Shown: positions 26,161 to 35,060 of the stretch, in pieces
Layout: each line of letters starts with the position of its first letter
Numbering within the stretch: position 1 is the stretch's first letter
DNA from: Flavobacterium sp.
GTDB taxonomy: Bacteria; Bacteroidota; Bacteroidia; Flavobacteriales; Flavobacteriaceae
Direction of reading: 5' to 3'
DNA: 64,000 nt
Assembly: GCA_027484725.1 (NCBI GenBank)
Contig: JAIXSK010000028.1
Coordinates: 62,001-126,000, forward strand
Notes under the pieces: model-generated
What the model was told of the DNA's origin: nothing
Databases searched by the model: none
The model's input: only the letters and a program-made list of their open reading frames with translations
Made by a program: the position numbers and the translations under genes

Positions 26161-26898
26161 ATGCGCTATTTTATTCAGTTTTCATACAACGGCACGCAAT
26201 ACCACGGTTGGCAAATTCAGCCCAATGCCAGCTCTGTGCAGCAAACCCTGACCGAGGCTTTGAGCACGTTGTTGCAAGAAAAGATAGAGTTAACCGGCGC
26301 CGGCCGAACCGACAGCGGTGTGCATGCCCAAATGATGGTTGCGCATTTTGATTTTGAGCGCGCGTTGCCCGAAAATTTGGTGCACAAACTCAACTCATTT
26401 TTGCCCAAAGACATTGCCGTGCAAAAGGTTTTTGAAGTAGCCGCCGATGCCCATGCGCGTTTTGATGCCACGGCGCGCACCTACGAGTACCACATGCACC
26501 CACAGAAAAATGTTTTCTTAGACGGGCTGAGTTGGTTTTATGGCAAAGAACTCAACGTTGAGGCGATGAATCAGGCGGCACAATTGCTCTTGACGCATAC
26601 TGATTTTGAGTGTTTCTCAAAAGTGCATACCGAAGTATATACCTTTGATTGCACGGTTTCAGAAGCGTTTTGGACGGTGGCGCAAGACCAACTTGTCTTT
26701 ACCATTACGGCCAACAGGTTTTTGCGCAATATGGTTCGGGCCATAGTAGGCACCTTGCTTGAAGTGGGCCGCGGGCAAATGACGGTGGCTGAATTCCAAG
26801 AAGTATTAAACAGTAAAAACCGCAGCGAGGCCGGCGTTTCAGTGCCCGCGCACGGTTTGTATTTAACCAAAATTGTATATCCATACGTGCAGCCCTAG
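26161..26898 (+). CDS. truA: tRNA pseudouridine(38-40) synthase
   Basis: Isomerises uridines 38-40 in the tRNA anticodon arm. 245 aa, normal for TruA. The N-terminal YFIQFSYNGTQYHGWQIQP, the catalytic aspartate in ELTGAGRTDSGVHAQMMVAHF (about residue 52), the ARFDATARTYEYHM segment and the C-terminal NRFLRNMVRAIVGTLLEVGRG are all present. The stop codon overlaps the second copy of the hairpin repeat by two bases. Confidence 0.95.
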   Translation: MRYFIQFSYNGTQYHGWQIQPNASSVQQTLTEALSTLLQEKIELTGAGRTDSGVHAQMMVAHFDFERALPENLVHKLNSFLPKDIAVQKVFEVAADAHARFDATARTYEYHMHPQKNVFLDGLSWFYGKELNVEAMNQAAQLLLTHTDFECFSKVHTEVYTFDCTVSEAFWTVAQDQLVFTITANRFLRNMVRAIVGTLLEVGRGQMTVAEFQEVLNSKNRSEAGVSVPAHGLYLTKIVYPYVQP

Positions 26899-26971
26899 CC
26901 CCGATAGCAGTGAAAATCCTTTTGTGGCGGGGTTCGACACAAAAGATTGCAACGAATAGCGGGAATTGCTA
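26897..26971 (-). repeat. 75-bp hairpin element, copy 2 (inverted relative to copy 1)
   Basis: Reverse complement of the element upstream of the phosphoesterase gene, with arms AAATCCTTTTGTG and CACAAAAGATT around the loop. It begins inside the truA stop codon, so it may act as the truA terminator. Confidence 0.72.
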
Positions 26972-26988
26972 CAAAAAAAATAAAATAG

Positions 26989-27025
26989 CTCAGTTTCTCA
27001 GCAACTCAGCAACTCAGTAACTCAG
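26989..27025 (+). repeat. 8-nt tandem array CTCAGnnn abutting a start codon
   Basis: Four and a half units (CTCAGTTT, CTCAGCAA, CTCAGCAA, CTCAGTAA, CTCAG) end directly at the ATG of the ABC transporter gene, so they form its immediate leader and replace any Shine-Dalgarno sequence. Confidence 0.75.
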
Positions 27026-28783
27026 ATGAAAGCAAAAGCCTTTGATACCGTCGTTTTTAAACGAATTCTAAAATATGCCCAACCCTACCGTTGGCGCTTT
27101 AACAGCGTGATTGCCTTTGCTGTGTCGCTCTCGGTGTTTGCCGCGCTCCGGCCGTATTTGCTCAAGCTCACGGTAGATAATTACATCAAAACCCACGACG
27201 GACAGGGCTTGTTGTTGTATATTATTTTGATGGGCGTGGTGCTTTTGCTCGAGGTTTTGTCGCAGTTTTACTTTGTGCTTTGGGCCAATTGGCTCGGGCA
27301 AGATATTGTCAAAGACATCCGCATTAAACTTTTCAAGCACATGCTGAGCTTTAGAATGCAGTATTATGACAACGCTCCGGTGGGGCAATTGGTTACGCGC
27401 TCGGTATCAGACATAGAACAAATTGCCAAAATCTTCAGCCAAGGTTTGTTTATGATTACCAGTGATTTGATGAAGATGGTGGTAGTGCTGTTGTTTATGT
27501 TTTATATGAACTGGCAACTCAGTTGGATTGTGGTTTTGGCCATGCCGGTTTTGGTGTTTTTTACGCGAATTTTTCAGCGCAAAATGCAAGTGGCTTTTGA
27601 GGAAGTCCGCAACCAAATTGCCAACATGAACACCTTTGTACAAGAGCGCGTCACGGGCATGAAAATAGTTCAGTTGTTTCACCGCGAAGCCATTGAGGCC
27701 GAAAAGTTCAGCCAAATCAACGACAAGCACCGCAAGGCGTGGGTGAAAACCATTTTGTACAACTCAATTTTCTTTCCGATTGCCGACATCATCTCATCGC
27801 TCACTTTGGGCTTTGTGGTGTTGTATGGCGGCATCCGGATTTTGCACGGCGACCATTTTACGACCTTCGGAGATTTGTTCTCGTATACCATGTTTATTGG
27901 CATGTTGTTTAACCCGCTGCGCCAAATTGCCGATAAGTTCAATGAGATGCAAATGGGAATGATTTCGGCCAACCGCGTGTTTGATATTATTGATACCCAA
28001 GATCAGATTCAAGATACCGGAAGCGTAGAAGCGCCTGTTTTTAAAGGCCATATTGAGTTCAAAAAGGTACACTTTAGTTATATTGAAAACGAAGAAATCA
28101 TCAAAGGCATCAACCTTGAGGTCAAGGCCGGACAAACCGTGGCCATAGTGGGCGCTACCGGAGCCGGAAAATCAACGATTATTAATTTGCTCAATCGCTT
28201 TTACGAAATCAGCGCGGGCAGCATTTATATTGACGGGCGCAACATCAAGGAATACACTTTAGAATCGATGCGCAAACAAATAGCGGTGGTGCTGCAAGAT
28301 GTGTTTTTGTTTGCCGATACCATTTTGAACAACATTACCCTGCGCAACCCGAGCATCAGCCGTGAACATGTCATGGAAGCGGCCCAAAAAATTGGGGTAC
28401 ATGATTTTATTATGAGTCTCCCGGGCGGTTATGATTACAACGTCAAAGAACGCGGCGTAATGCTTTCATCCGGACAGCGCCAACTCATTGCGTTTTTGCG
28501 CGCTTATGTAAGCAACCCAAGTATTTTGATTTTAGACGAGGCCACTTCATCGATTGATACGCACTCTGAAGAGCTCATTCAAAGCGCCACCGATAAAATC
28601 ACGCGGGGGCGAACTTCAGTGGTCATTGCGCATCGATTGGCCACCATTGTCAAGGCTGATCAAATTATTGTCATGGATAAAGGTTTGATTGTTGAACAAG
28701 GCACACATACCGAATTATTGAATATATCGGGTGGTTATTACAAGAATTTGTACGATTCGCAATTCTTGTCTTCATTAGAATAA
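27026..28783 (+). CDS. ABC exporter, fused permease and ATPase (MsbA/multidrug type)
   Basis: 585-aa half-transporter. Six membrane helices (about residues 20-310) with the coupling-helix region RNQIANMNTFVQERVTGM, then an ATPase domain with Walker A GATGAGKSTIINLL (about 372-385), Q-loop VLQDVFLF, signature LSSGQRQLIAF, Walker B ILILDEATSSID and the H-loop AHRLATI. Works as a homodimer or heterodimer in the inner membrane; lipid or drug export is likely but the substrate cannot be read. No partner half-transporter nearby. Its leader is a repeat array. Confidence 0.9.
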   Translation: MKAKAFDTVVFKRILKYAQPYRWRFNSVIAFAVSLSVFAALRPYLLKLTVDNYIKTHDGQGLLLYIILMGVVLLLEVLSQFYFVLWANWLGQDIVKDIRIKLFKHMLSFRMQYYDNAPVGQLVTRSVSDIEQIAKIFSQGLFMITSDLMKMVVVLLFMFYMNWQLSWIVVLAMPVLVFFTRIFQRKMQVAFEEVRNQIANMNTFVQERVTGMKIVQLFHREAIEAEKFSQINDKHRKAWVKTILYNSIFFPIADIISSLTLGFVVLYGGIRILHGDHFTTFGDLFSYTMFIGMLFNPLRQIADKFNEMQMGMISANRVFDIIDTQDQIQDTGSVEAPVFKGHIEFKKVHFSYIENEEIIKGINLEVKAGQTVAIVGATGAGKSTIINLLNRFYEISAGSIYIDGRNIKEYTLESMRKQIAVVLQDVFLFADTILNNITLRNPSISREHVMEAAQKIGVHDFIMSLPGGYDYNVKERGVMLSSGQRQLIAFLRAYVSNPSILILDEATSSIDTHSEELIQSATDKITRGRTSVVIAHRLATIVKADQIIVMDKGLIVEQGTHTELLNISGGYYKNLYDSQFLSSLE

Positions 28784-28873
28784 TTTAAAATTGATACATA
28801 TTAGCTGTTAAAATCTTTAAAAGTTAATATTATCTTAAAAAAATTATACTTTTAGCGCGCTAAAAAAAATAGT

Positions 28874-29893
28874 ATGCGCTTGAAACATCCTTTTTTATTT
28901 GTTCTTTTAATCACATTTATTACCCAGGCACAGACAGCTACTGACTCACTCAAACTCAGTTCGGCTCTCACTGATTCTACAAAAGTCGTCAAACAACAAT
29001 GGGTTCAGGTTGACCCCAACACTACTTATATTTTCTCTAAACCGCGAACCATTGATTTGATTCGGTATGTACCTTCTGATTTGTATCAATTTGGCGTTTC
29101 GCTTACGCGCAAAGAAAACCTCAAATGGGATGCCTTGGCTTTGGGAACCACGCTAGCAACCATTCCGTATGATCAGAAAATCTTAGAAGATGCAATTGAT
29201 TTTGGCGATCGATTGGGCGGTTGGGACGAATCACCGCGCTACAAACGCGTTTTGGGATTGGAGTTTTTTCCGACCAGTGTAAGCTCAGGCGTTTACTATT
29301 TGGGCAACGGAAACACCACGCTTTTCTTGAGCGGATTTTTCTATATAAAAGGGCTCATCAACCGACAAGATTATCGGGCACTGAACACCTCTAGTGAATT
29401 GGTTGAAGCTTTGCTGAGTGTGGGCGTTACAACACAAACCTTTAAACGCATAACGGGGCGTCAAAGCCCGATAGCTGCTCTAGAAACCGGATATGATGGC
29501 GGACATTGGACACCGTTTCCGAGTTTTAGTGCCTTTGGCAAACACACGCCTTATTATGATGCCATGCCCTCAGGACACATGGCTACTTTTATGGCTACCT
29601 TGGTTATTATTGCTACCAATTACCCTGAATATAAATGGATCAAACCGGTAGGGTATTCACTGGGTGGTTTGTTAGCTTTTAGTATGGTGAGCAACAAAGT
29701 ACATTGGGCTTCTGATTATCCGGTAGGGATTCTGATTGGTTATATGATTGGTAAGAACATTGCCAAACGCCGCATTACCGTTAAAAAAAACAACACCGTG
29801 GGGATGGTTCCCAAAAAGCCACGCTATGATGTAAGCTATAGTTTGAATCAGTTTTACAACACCCAATTGGCCGGAGTAACCATCAAGTTTTAG
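28874..29893 (+). CDS. PAP2-family phosphatase, secreted or membrane-attached
   Basis: 339-aa protein with a signal peptide (1-20, ending ITQAQ). The PAP2 motifs are in the C-terminal half: KRITGRQSP (motif 1 region), MPSGHMATFMA (motif 2, SGH) and NKVHWASDYPVG (motif 3, with His and Asp). Probably a periplasmic or outer-face phosphatase on lipid pyrophosphates, phosphatidate or soluble phosphoesters. The N-terminal 110 residues are not assigned. A second, smaller PAP2 gene follows after 9 nt. Confidence 0.8.
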   Translation: MRLKHPFLFVLLITFITQAQTATDSLKLSSALTDSTKVVKQQWVQVDPNTTYIFSKPRTIDLIRYVPSDLYQFGVSLTRKENLKWDALALGTTLATIPYDQKILEDAIDFGDRLGGWDESPRYKRVLGLEFFPTSVSSGVYYLGNGNTTLFLSGFFYIKGLINRQDYRALNTSSELVEALLSVGVTTQTFKRITGRQSPIAALETGYDGGHWTPFPSFSAFGKHTPYYDAMPSGHMATFMATLVIIATNYPEYKWIKPVGYSLGGLLAFSMVSNKVHWASDYPVGILIGYMIGKNIAKRRITVKKNNTVGMVPKKPRYDVSYSLNQFYNTQLAGVTIKF

Positions 29894-29902
29894 CGCAGCT
29901 GT

Positions 29903-30439
29903 ATGAAAAAAATCATTGCTCTTATTTTTAGCATCTGCTTTTTAACGCACGCTAAAGCGCAAAATAAAGACATTACGTGCACCGGCGATATTCTTCAAAT
30001 GGCCATTCCGGCTGCCGCTTTAACCACAGCGTTTATATACAACGACGATGGTTCAAAACCCGTAAAACAATTCTTATTGGCTTACGGAAGCGGTTTCATC
30101 ATACAACAATCACTCAAACATATTGTGCAAAAACCACGGCCCGATGGTTCAAACAATTATTCTTTTCCATCAGGACACACCACTTCTGCCTTTAGCGGTG
30201 CTGCCTTTATACAAAGACGATACGGCTGGAAATACGGAGCGCCCTGTTACCTACTCGCCTCTTTTGTGGGGTATTCGCGCATTCAGGCCAAAAAACACGA
30301 CGGTTGGGATGTGCTCGCAGGGGCAGCGATCGGAACGGGTACGGCTTATATTTTTACCAAACCGTATCAGAAAAAAGTTCAGGTAGGTTTTACCAACGAC
30401 CAAAACGGCTATCAACTGGGCTTGACCTATACTTTTTAA
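29903..30439 (+). CDS. small PAP2-family phosphatase
   Basis: 178-aa PAP2 protein with a signal-like N-terminus (1-19). Motifs: KPRPDGSNNYSFPSGHTTSAF (motifs 1 and 2 close together) and SRIQAKKHDGWDVLAGAAIG (motif 3, His-Asp). The phosphatase motifs are intact. Tandem with the larger PAP2 gene and probably co-transcribed with it. The pair could act on undecaprenyl pyrophosphate or on phospholipid headgroups; no gene beside them settles the substrate. Confidence 0.8.
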   Translation: MKKIIALIFSICFLTHAKAQNKDITCTGDILQMAIPAAALTTAFIYNDDGSKPVKQFLLAYGSGFIIQQSLKHIVQKPRPDGSNNYSFPSGHTTSAFSGAAFIQRRYGWKYGAPCYLLASFVGYSRIQAKKHDGWDVLAGAAIGTGTAYIFTKPYQKKVQVGFTNDQNGYQLGLTYTF

Positions 30440-30463
30440 CGCGTACCGACTGCGCAAAACCCG

Positions 30464-30492
30464 TTTGATTTTAAAATAAATCCGTACATTCG
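30464..30492 (+). promoter_or_regulatory. lpdA promoter with both Bacteroidota boxes
   Basis: TTTG (30464-30467), 17-nt spacer, then TACATTCG (30485-30492), one mismatch from TAnnTTTG. This is the only promoter in the window where I see both boxes at the expected spacing. The predicted start of transcription leaves a leader of about 45 nt. Confidence 0.65.
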
Positions 30493-30545
30493 CAGCCGGA
30501 TGGACGCAAGTCATTTTTAGCAATTTTTTGAAATAACACTCTACA

Positions 30546-31934
30546 ATGAAATACGATATTATTGTTTTAGGAAGCGGACCGGGCGGATATGTTACTGCCA
30601 TTCGCGCTTCGCAATTGGGCTTTAAAGTAGCCGTTGTTGAAAAAGAAAACCTTGGGGGAATTTGCCTCAACTGGGGTTGTATTCCGACCAAAGCGCTTTT
30701 AAAATCAGCACAAGTGTTTGACTACTTAAAACACGCTTCAGACTACGGTTTGACTGTTAAAGAATACGACAAAGATTTCAACGCTGTCATTGCGCGCTCG
30801 CGTTCAGTGGCCGACGGCATGAGCAAAGGCGTTCAATTTTTGATGAAAAAAAATAAAATTGATGTCATTGACGGTTTTGGCAAAATCAAACCGGGCAAAA
30901 AAGTTGATGTGACCGCCGCCGATGGCAAAGTAACTGAGTACAGCGCTGATCACATCATCATTGCTACCGGAGCTCGTTCACGCGAGTTGCCCAACTTGCC
31001 ACAAGACGGCAAAAAAATCATCGGTTATCGTCAGGCCATGACGCTTCCGAGCCAACCTAAAAAAATGATTGTAGTGGGTTCAGGCGCCATTGGTGTTGAG
31101 TTTGCTCATTTCTATAATGCCATGGGCACCGAAGTAACCGTGGTTGAATTCATGCCGAACATTGTTCCGGTTGAAGACGAAGACATCTCAAAACAATTTG
31201 AACGTTCGCTTAAAAAAGCAGGGGTCAACATCATGACCAATGCTTCGGTAGAGCGCGTTGATACTTCGGGCAATGGTGTCAAAGCTTTTGTCAAAACCGC
31301 GAAAGGCGAAGAAGTTCTTGAAGCTGACATTCTACTATCAGCCGTGGGCATCAAAACCAACATCGAAAACATCGGACTCGAAGAAACCGGTATTGCTACT
31401 GACCGCGATAAAATCTTGGTAAACAGCTATTACCAAACCAACGTTCCGGGTTATTACGCTATTGGCGATGTAACACCAGGTCAGGCTTTGGCACATGTGG
31501 CCTCGGCCGAAGGAATTCTTTGCGTTGAGAAAATTGCCGGATTACACGTTGAACCGCTTGATTACGGAAACATTCCGGGTTGTACTTATGCTACGCCAGA
31601 AATTGCTTCGGTAGGTTTGACTGAAAAAGCCGCCAAAGAAAAAGGATACGAAATCAAAGTAGGTAAATTTCCGTTTACTGCCTCCGGAAAAGCCAAAGCA
31701 GCCGGAACTCCAGACGGTTTTGTCAAAGTTATTTTTGATGCCAAATACGGAGAATGGCTCGGTTGTCACATGATTGGCGCCGGGGTTACTGATATGATTG
31801 CCGAAGCCGTAGTAGCACGTAAGCTTGAAACCACCGGTCACGAAATCCTCAAAGCGGTGCACCCGCACCCCACCATGAGCGAGGCCGTGATGGAAGCCGT
31901 TGCCGATGCCTATGGCGAAGTGATTCACTTGTAA
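30546..31934 (+). CDS. lpdA: dihydrolipoyl dehydrogenase (E3)
   Basis: 462-aa flavoprotein disulfide reductase, the E3 subunit of 2-oxoacid dehydrogenase complexes. FAD motif GSGPGGYVTAIRA at the N-terminus, redox disulfide in GGICLNWGCIPTKALLK (Cys about 41 and 46), NAD motif VVGSGAIGVEFAHFY (about 178-192), AIGDVTPGQALAHVAS, and the C-terminal HPHPTMSEAVMEA with the catalytic His-Glu pair. No E1 or E2 genes in the window. Followed by a strong terminator. Confidence 0.94.
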   Translation: MKYDIIVLGSGPGGYVTAIRASQLGFKVAVVEKENLGGICLNWGCIPTKALLKSAQVFDYLKHASDYGLTVKEYDKDFNAVIARSRSVADGMSKGVQFLMKKNKIDVIDGFGKIKPGKKVDVTAADGKVTEYSADHIIIATGARSRELPNLPQDGKKIIGYRQAMTLPSQPKKMIVVGSGAIGVEFAHFYNAMGTEVTVVEFMPNIVPVEDEDISKQFERSLKKAGVNIMTNASVERVDTSGNGVKAFVKTAKGEEVLEADILLSAVGIKTNIENIGLEETGIATDRDKILVNSYYQTNVPGYYAIGDVTPGQALAHVASAEGILCVEKIAGLHVEPLDYGNIPGCTYATPEIASVGLTEKAAKEKGYEIKVGKFPFTASGKAKAAGTPDGFVKVIFDAKYGEWLGCHMIGAGVTDMIAEAVVARKLETTGHEILKAVHPHPTMSEAVMEAVADAYGEVIHL

Positions 31935-31953
31935 AAATCAAAATACATATATC

Positions 31954-31984
31954 AAATCCGTTGGGCCACCAGCGGATTTTTTTT
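31954..31984 (+). terminator. intrinsic terminator
   Basis: AAATCCGTTGG pairs with CCAGCGGATTT (one G-T pair) around a short loop, followed by T residues. Confidence 0.85.
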
Positions 31985-32044
31985 GCGGCTATTCTTGTTT
32001 TGTGCTGCAAGGTTTCAAAGCCAAGCTTGTTCCGACCCAACCAA

Positions 32045-33169
32045 CTACACCGTTTTGAGGGCTTCCATCAGATAGTCAATATCGTCTTGGGTATTCAGAT
32101 GGCTCAGTGAAATGCGCAACGAAGGTTTCTTTAGATCATCTTCTGAGAGCATTTGCGCCAACACATGAGAAGGCGAAATACTGCCCGATTGACAAGCACT
32201 TCCGCGTGATACAGCAATGCCTTTCATATCGAGATGAAACAAAATCATGGCCGTTTTATCCGCCGGAAAAGGCAACAGCACATTAAGGATGTTGTAAAAA
32301 CCATCTACAGCACCGTTGATTTTAAATCCGGGGAATGCTTGGTTTAAAGCATTTATTAAATATTGGCGTAAATGCAACACATGAGTGCGATGTGCATCGA
32401 GTTGTTCCAAAGAAATTTCAAGTGCTTTGGCCATGCCCACAATGTTGTGTACCGATTCGGTTCCGGCACGCAGGCCTTTTTCTTGTTCGCCACCCAAAAG
32501 GATGGGTTGCATGGAGATTCCTTTGCGGATATACAAAAATCCGATGCCTTTAGGGCCATTGAATTTATGCGCACTGGCTACTAAAAAATCAACGGGTATT
32601 TGCTGTACATCCAGTGGTGTTTTGCCCATAGATTGTACCGTGTCTGAATGGAAAATAGCACCGTATTTTTGACAGCATTCGCCTACTTTTTGAATATCAG
32701 TCACCACGCCCGTCTCGTTGTTTACATGCATCAATGACACCAAAGTTTTGACATCCGCAGTGAGTAATTCTTCTAATTGAGTCAAATCAGGCTGACCATC
32801 TGGCTGAATCGTTAAAAGCAACAATGAAACATCGCTGTCTTGGGTCATCTGTTCTAAAGTATGCAAAACGGCGTGATGCTCAGTGGGGCTTGAAATAATT
32901 CTTTTGACACCTAAATTTTGAATCGCATTATAAAACACCCAATTGTTGGATTCGGTGCCGCATGAGGTAAAAACAATTTCAGAAGCGGCTGCATGAATGC
33001 ATTTGGCAATTGATTTTCGGGCAAGCTCAACGCTGCTTTTGGCCTGACGACCATAGCTGTGGGTTGACGATGGGTTGCCGAAATCTTCTTGCAAAGAAAC
33101 GAGCATAGCCTCTATAACTTCAGGAGCAATTGCCGTAGTAGCGGCATGATCGAGATAGACTTTTTTCAT
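32045..33169 (-). CDS. cysteine desulfurase (NifS/IscS class)
   Basis: 374-aa PLP enzyme that removes sulfur from cysteine for Fe-S clusters, thiolated tRNA or molybdenum cofactor sulfuration. Motifs: DHAATTAIAPEV at the N-terminus, TEHHAVLHTLE, the PLP lysine in ASAHKFNGPKGIG (near residue 200) and the mobile-loop cysteine in SRGSACQSGS (near 325). Group I features. No iscU or sufBCD beside it. Its sulfur could in principle serve the MoeB-rhodanese/MoaD or XdhC route at 46-50 kb, but there is no linkage evidence. Confidence 0.9.
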   Translation of the reverse strand: MKKVYLDHAATTAIAPEVIEAMLVSLQEDFGNPSSTHSYGRQAKSSVELARKSIAKCIHAAASEIVFTSCGTESNNWVFYNAIQNLGVKRIISSPTEHHAVLHTLEQMTQDSDVSLLLLTIQPDGQPDLTQLEELLTADVKTLVSLMHVNNETGVVTDIQKVGECCQKYGAIFHSDTVQSMGKTPLDVQQIPVDFLVASAHKFNGPKGIGFLYIRKGISMQPILLGGEQEKGLRAGTESVHNIVGMAKALEISLEQLDAHRTHVLHLRQYLINALNQAFPGFKINGAVDGFYNILNVLLPFPADKTAMILFHLDMKGIAVSRGSACQSGSISPSHVLAQMLSEDDLKKPSLRISLSHLNTQDDIDYLMEALKTV

Positions 33170-33235
33170 GCGCCAAAGGTATTAATTTCATCTTTGATTG
33201 TAGCGTTTGTAATGCTGTGATGTAAATTAAAATCC

Positions 33236-33243
33236 TATTTTTG
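33236..33243 (+). promoter_or_regulatory. -7 box TATTTTTG for the lipoprotein gene
   Basis: TATTTTTG matches TAnnTTTG only 14 nt before the ATG, so the leader would be very short. Consensus match only. Confidence 0.42.
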
Positions 33244-33257
33244 TCAAAATTTTTTTC

Positions 33258-34229
33258 ATGAAAAAAGTATTCGGAATATTGGCTTTGCTTTTGGCTTTGA
33301 ACAGCTGTGATGATGGTGATTTAACGATTGAAAATGTAGATTTCCAAACGGTTACTGCTGCCAGCTGTGGCGAAACCATCTACAAAATCAGAGACAATGA
33401 AGCCATGTATCTGAAAATGCCTACTTCACAAAATGCTTTTATCAATGAAGCTACTCCAGAAGGAACCCCGCGCGTTCGAAGTATTGGAGGTGAAATCAGC
33501 GTTACTTATCGAGCATACAACGGAACGGTTTCATCGGCCAATATTTGCAGCACACCTAGTCCGGTGAGCCCTGCGGCTACACAAGAATGGACAGCTATTG
33601 ATGGCACCATTGAAATCACGACTACTGCTGTTTATTCAGCTCCTGATGCAACCACCGGAGCCACAAAAATCATCCGCTACTTGCACAACATCGTATTTAA
33701 AAATATTGTGTTTCAAAAACCCGATGGTCAGCAGATATATGAAACCTTTAATTTTGGCGAATACAGCACCACACCCACTACCCTTCCTTTTAATTTAATC
33801 GCCGACGATGTTAAACTTTGCTCTTCCGGAAATTTGCTATACAACGCCCGCAACAACGGAATCGAAGCGTTATACATTGAAAATTTAGACCCTGCCCTTT
33901 TATCTACAGATAACCTTGGAACAGCTAAAACCGCTTTGATTTCAGACACTGCTAACCACTTGATTTATCGTTTATTTGAAACCGCTATAACCATTTCTAA
34001 TGAGGATTATTTTTGCAGCGGAAGCTTCCCGAGCGAGCCGCTGGTGAATGAAGAGTGGGTAGCGCAACCCGGGGTTACCGGAACCAGCGGAATCATTGAA
34101 GTAACTACCACTACCAACGGAACCGGATATTTACACACCATCAAACTCAAAGGAGTCACTTTTCAAAAAGGCAATAATACTTTTTATTACGGCAACGATA
34201 TTCTGTACGGAAATCTGTTGACCAATTAA
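33258..34229 (+). CDS. flavobacterial lipoprotein with two-fold repeat
   Basis: 323-aa lipoprotein: signal and lipobox ALNSC (cysteine near residue 17). The mature part seems to contain two similar beta-rich halves, each with a SCGETIYKIRDNEAMYL or LCSSGNLLYNARNNGIEALY-like opening and an EW-x-AxxG-x2-G-x-IEITT or EEW-x-AQPG-x4-SGIIEVTT-like later part, ending in HNIVFKNIVFQK / HTIKLKGVTFQK. The internal duplication is visible by eye. Function unknown; surface or outer-membrane location likely. Convergent with the Smr gene. Confidence 0.72.
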   Translation: MKKVFGILALLLALNSCDDGDLTIENVDFQTVTAASCGETIYKIRDNEAMYLKMPTSQNAFINEATPEGTPRVRSIGGEISVTYRAYNGTVSSANICSTPSPVSPAATQEWTAIDGTIEITTTAVYSAPDATTGATKIIRYLHNIVFKNIVFQKPDGQQIYETFNFGEYSTTPTTLPFNLIADDVKLCSSGNLLYNARNNGIEALYIENLDPALLSTDNLGTAKTALISDTANHLIYRLFETAITISNEDYFCSGSFPSEPLVNEEWVAQPGVTGTSGIIEVTTTTNGTGYLHTIKLKGVTFQKGNNTFYYGNDILYGNLLTN

Positions 34230-34232
34230 AAC

Positions 34233-34787
34233 TTATTTACTCTGTTTGAAATAAACTTCCGTAGCACCTATGCCATACTTTTGATAGTTGGCATCCTGGA
34301 AAGTAATTTGTTCATATCGACTGAGCATCGCGTCTAAATCAGCTTTGAGAATTCCCTCGCCCACCCCGTGAATAAAAACAATTTTCGGGATGCGATTTCT
34401 CAGGGCAAATTCAACATGCCTTTGGGCCGTTTCTATTTGCAAATTCAAGATTTGATAGTTGCTCAAAATTTTGTGGTTCTTGACCAACTTTTCAATATGC
34501 AAATCAAATTCGGGTGGTGGAATCTCACCTTTTTGACGCACCGCTAAAGGTTGTTTGTGTTTGGTTGGGGCTTCTTTTAGCTCTTTAATTTTTTGAGCAT
34601 TAAAACTTTTTATAGTTCCACTTAAACTACTGGAATTTAAATTTTTAACCAACTGATTGACAAAATAAGTCATCGTAAATCCATCGGTGGTTTCAATGGT
34701 AATTTTGTCTCCGCTTACTGCAGAAACAACGCCGTCCATATCGTCGTCTAAAACCGAAACCTGATCGCCAATTTTAAAGTTGCTCAT
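34233..34787 (-). CDS. Smr-domain protein
   Basis: 184 aa. The N-terminal half (residues 1-60) is an SH3-like beta domain (FKIGDQVSVLDDDMDGVVSAV); the C-terminal half (about 105-184) is a Smr (small MutS-related) domain with EFDLHIEKL, the IVFIHGVGEGILKADL core and GIGATEVYF. Smr domains can nick nucleic acid or bind RNA; the HGxG motif is intact. Bacteroidota have this two-domain form without MutS2. It overlaps the upstream small membrane protein gene by 14 nt. Confidence 0.82.
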   Translation of the reverse strand: MSNFKIGDQVSVLDDDMDGVVSAVSGDKITIETTDGFTMTYFVNQLVKNLNSSSLSGTIKSFNAQKIKELKEAPTKHKQPLAVRQKGEIPPPEFDLHIEKLVKNHKILSNYQILNLQIETAQRHVEFALRNRIPKIVFIHGVGEGILKADLDAMLSRYEQITFQDANYQKYGIGATEVYFKQSK

Positions 34788-34956
34788 TGTTGTCTTCTTC
34801 TTTTTTACTCGGAATTTTTCCGCTCAATTTCATCAATCCAAAGATAAAAACACCCAACGCAATGACCGTTACCATCATGTTCTTTTCATCAGAATTTTGC
34901 TCATAAAAAGCCACCGCAATGGCTACTACCATGATGAGTAATAATAGGTTTTTCAT
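34774..34956 (-). CDS. small two-pass membrane protein
   Basis: 60-aa protein starting MKNLLLLIMVVAIAVAFYEQ with two hydrophobic helices (1-17 and about 28-43) and a polar Lys/Asp/Glu tail. The internal ATG is preferred over a start 20 codons upstream, because it begins right at the hydrophobic helix. Its end overlaps the Smr gene start, so the two are likely co-translated. Function unknown. Confidence 0.65.
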   Translation of the reverse strand: MKNLLLLIMVVAIAVAFYEQNSDEKNMMVTVIALGVFIFGLMKLSGKIPSKKEEDNNEQL

Positions 34957-35060
34957 CTTACAGAAATTTATTTTGAAAGTCAAAAATAGCAAACTTAATA
35001 TTGGTAACTGCTGCATTTAAATAGATATTTTTTGTAAAATTGTGTCAGCAAATCCAAAAC

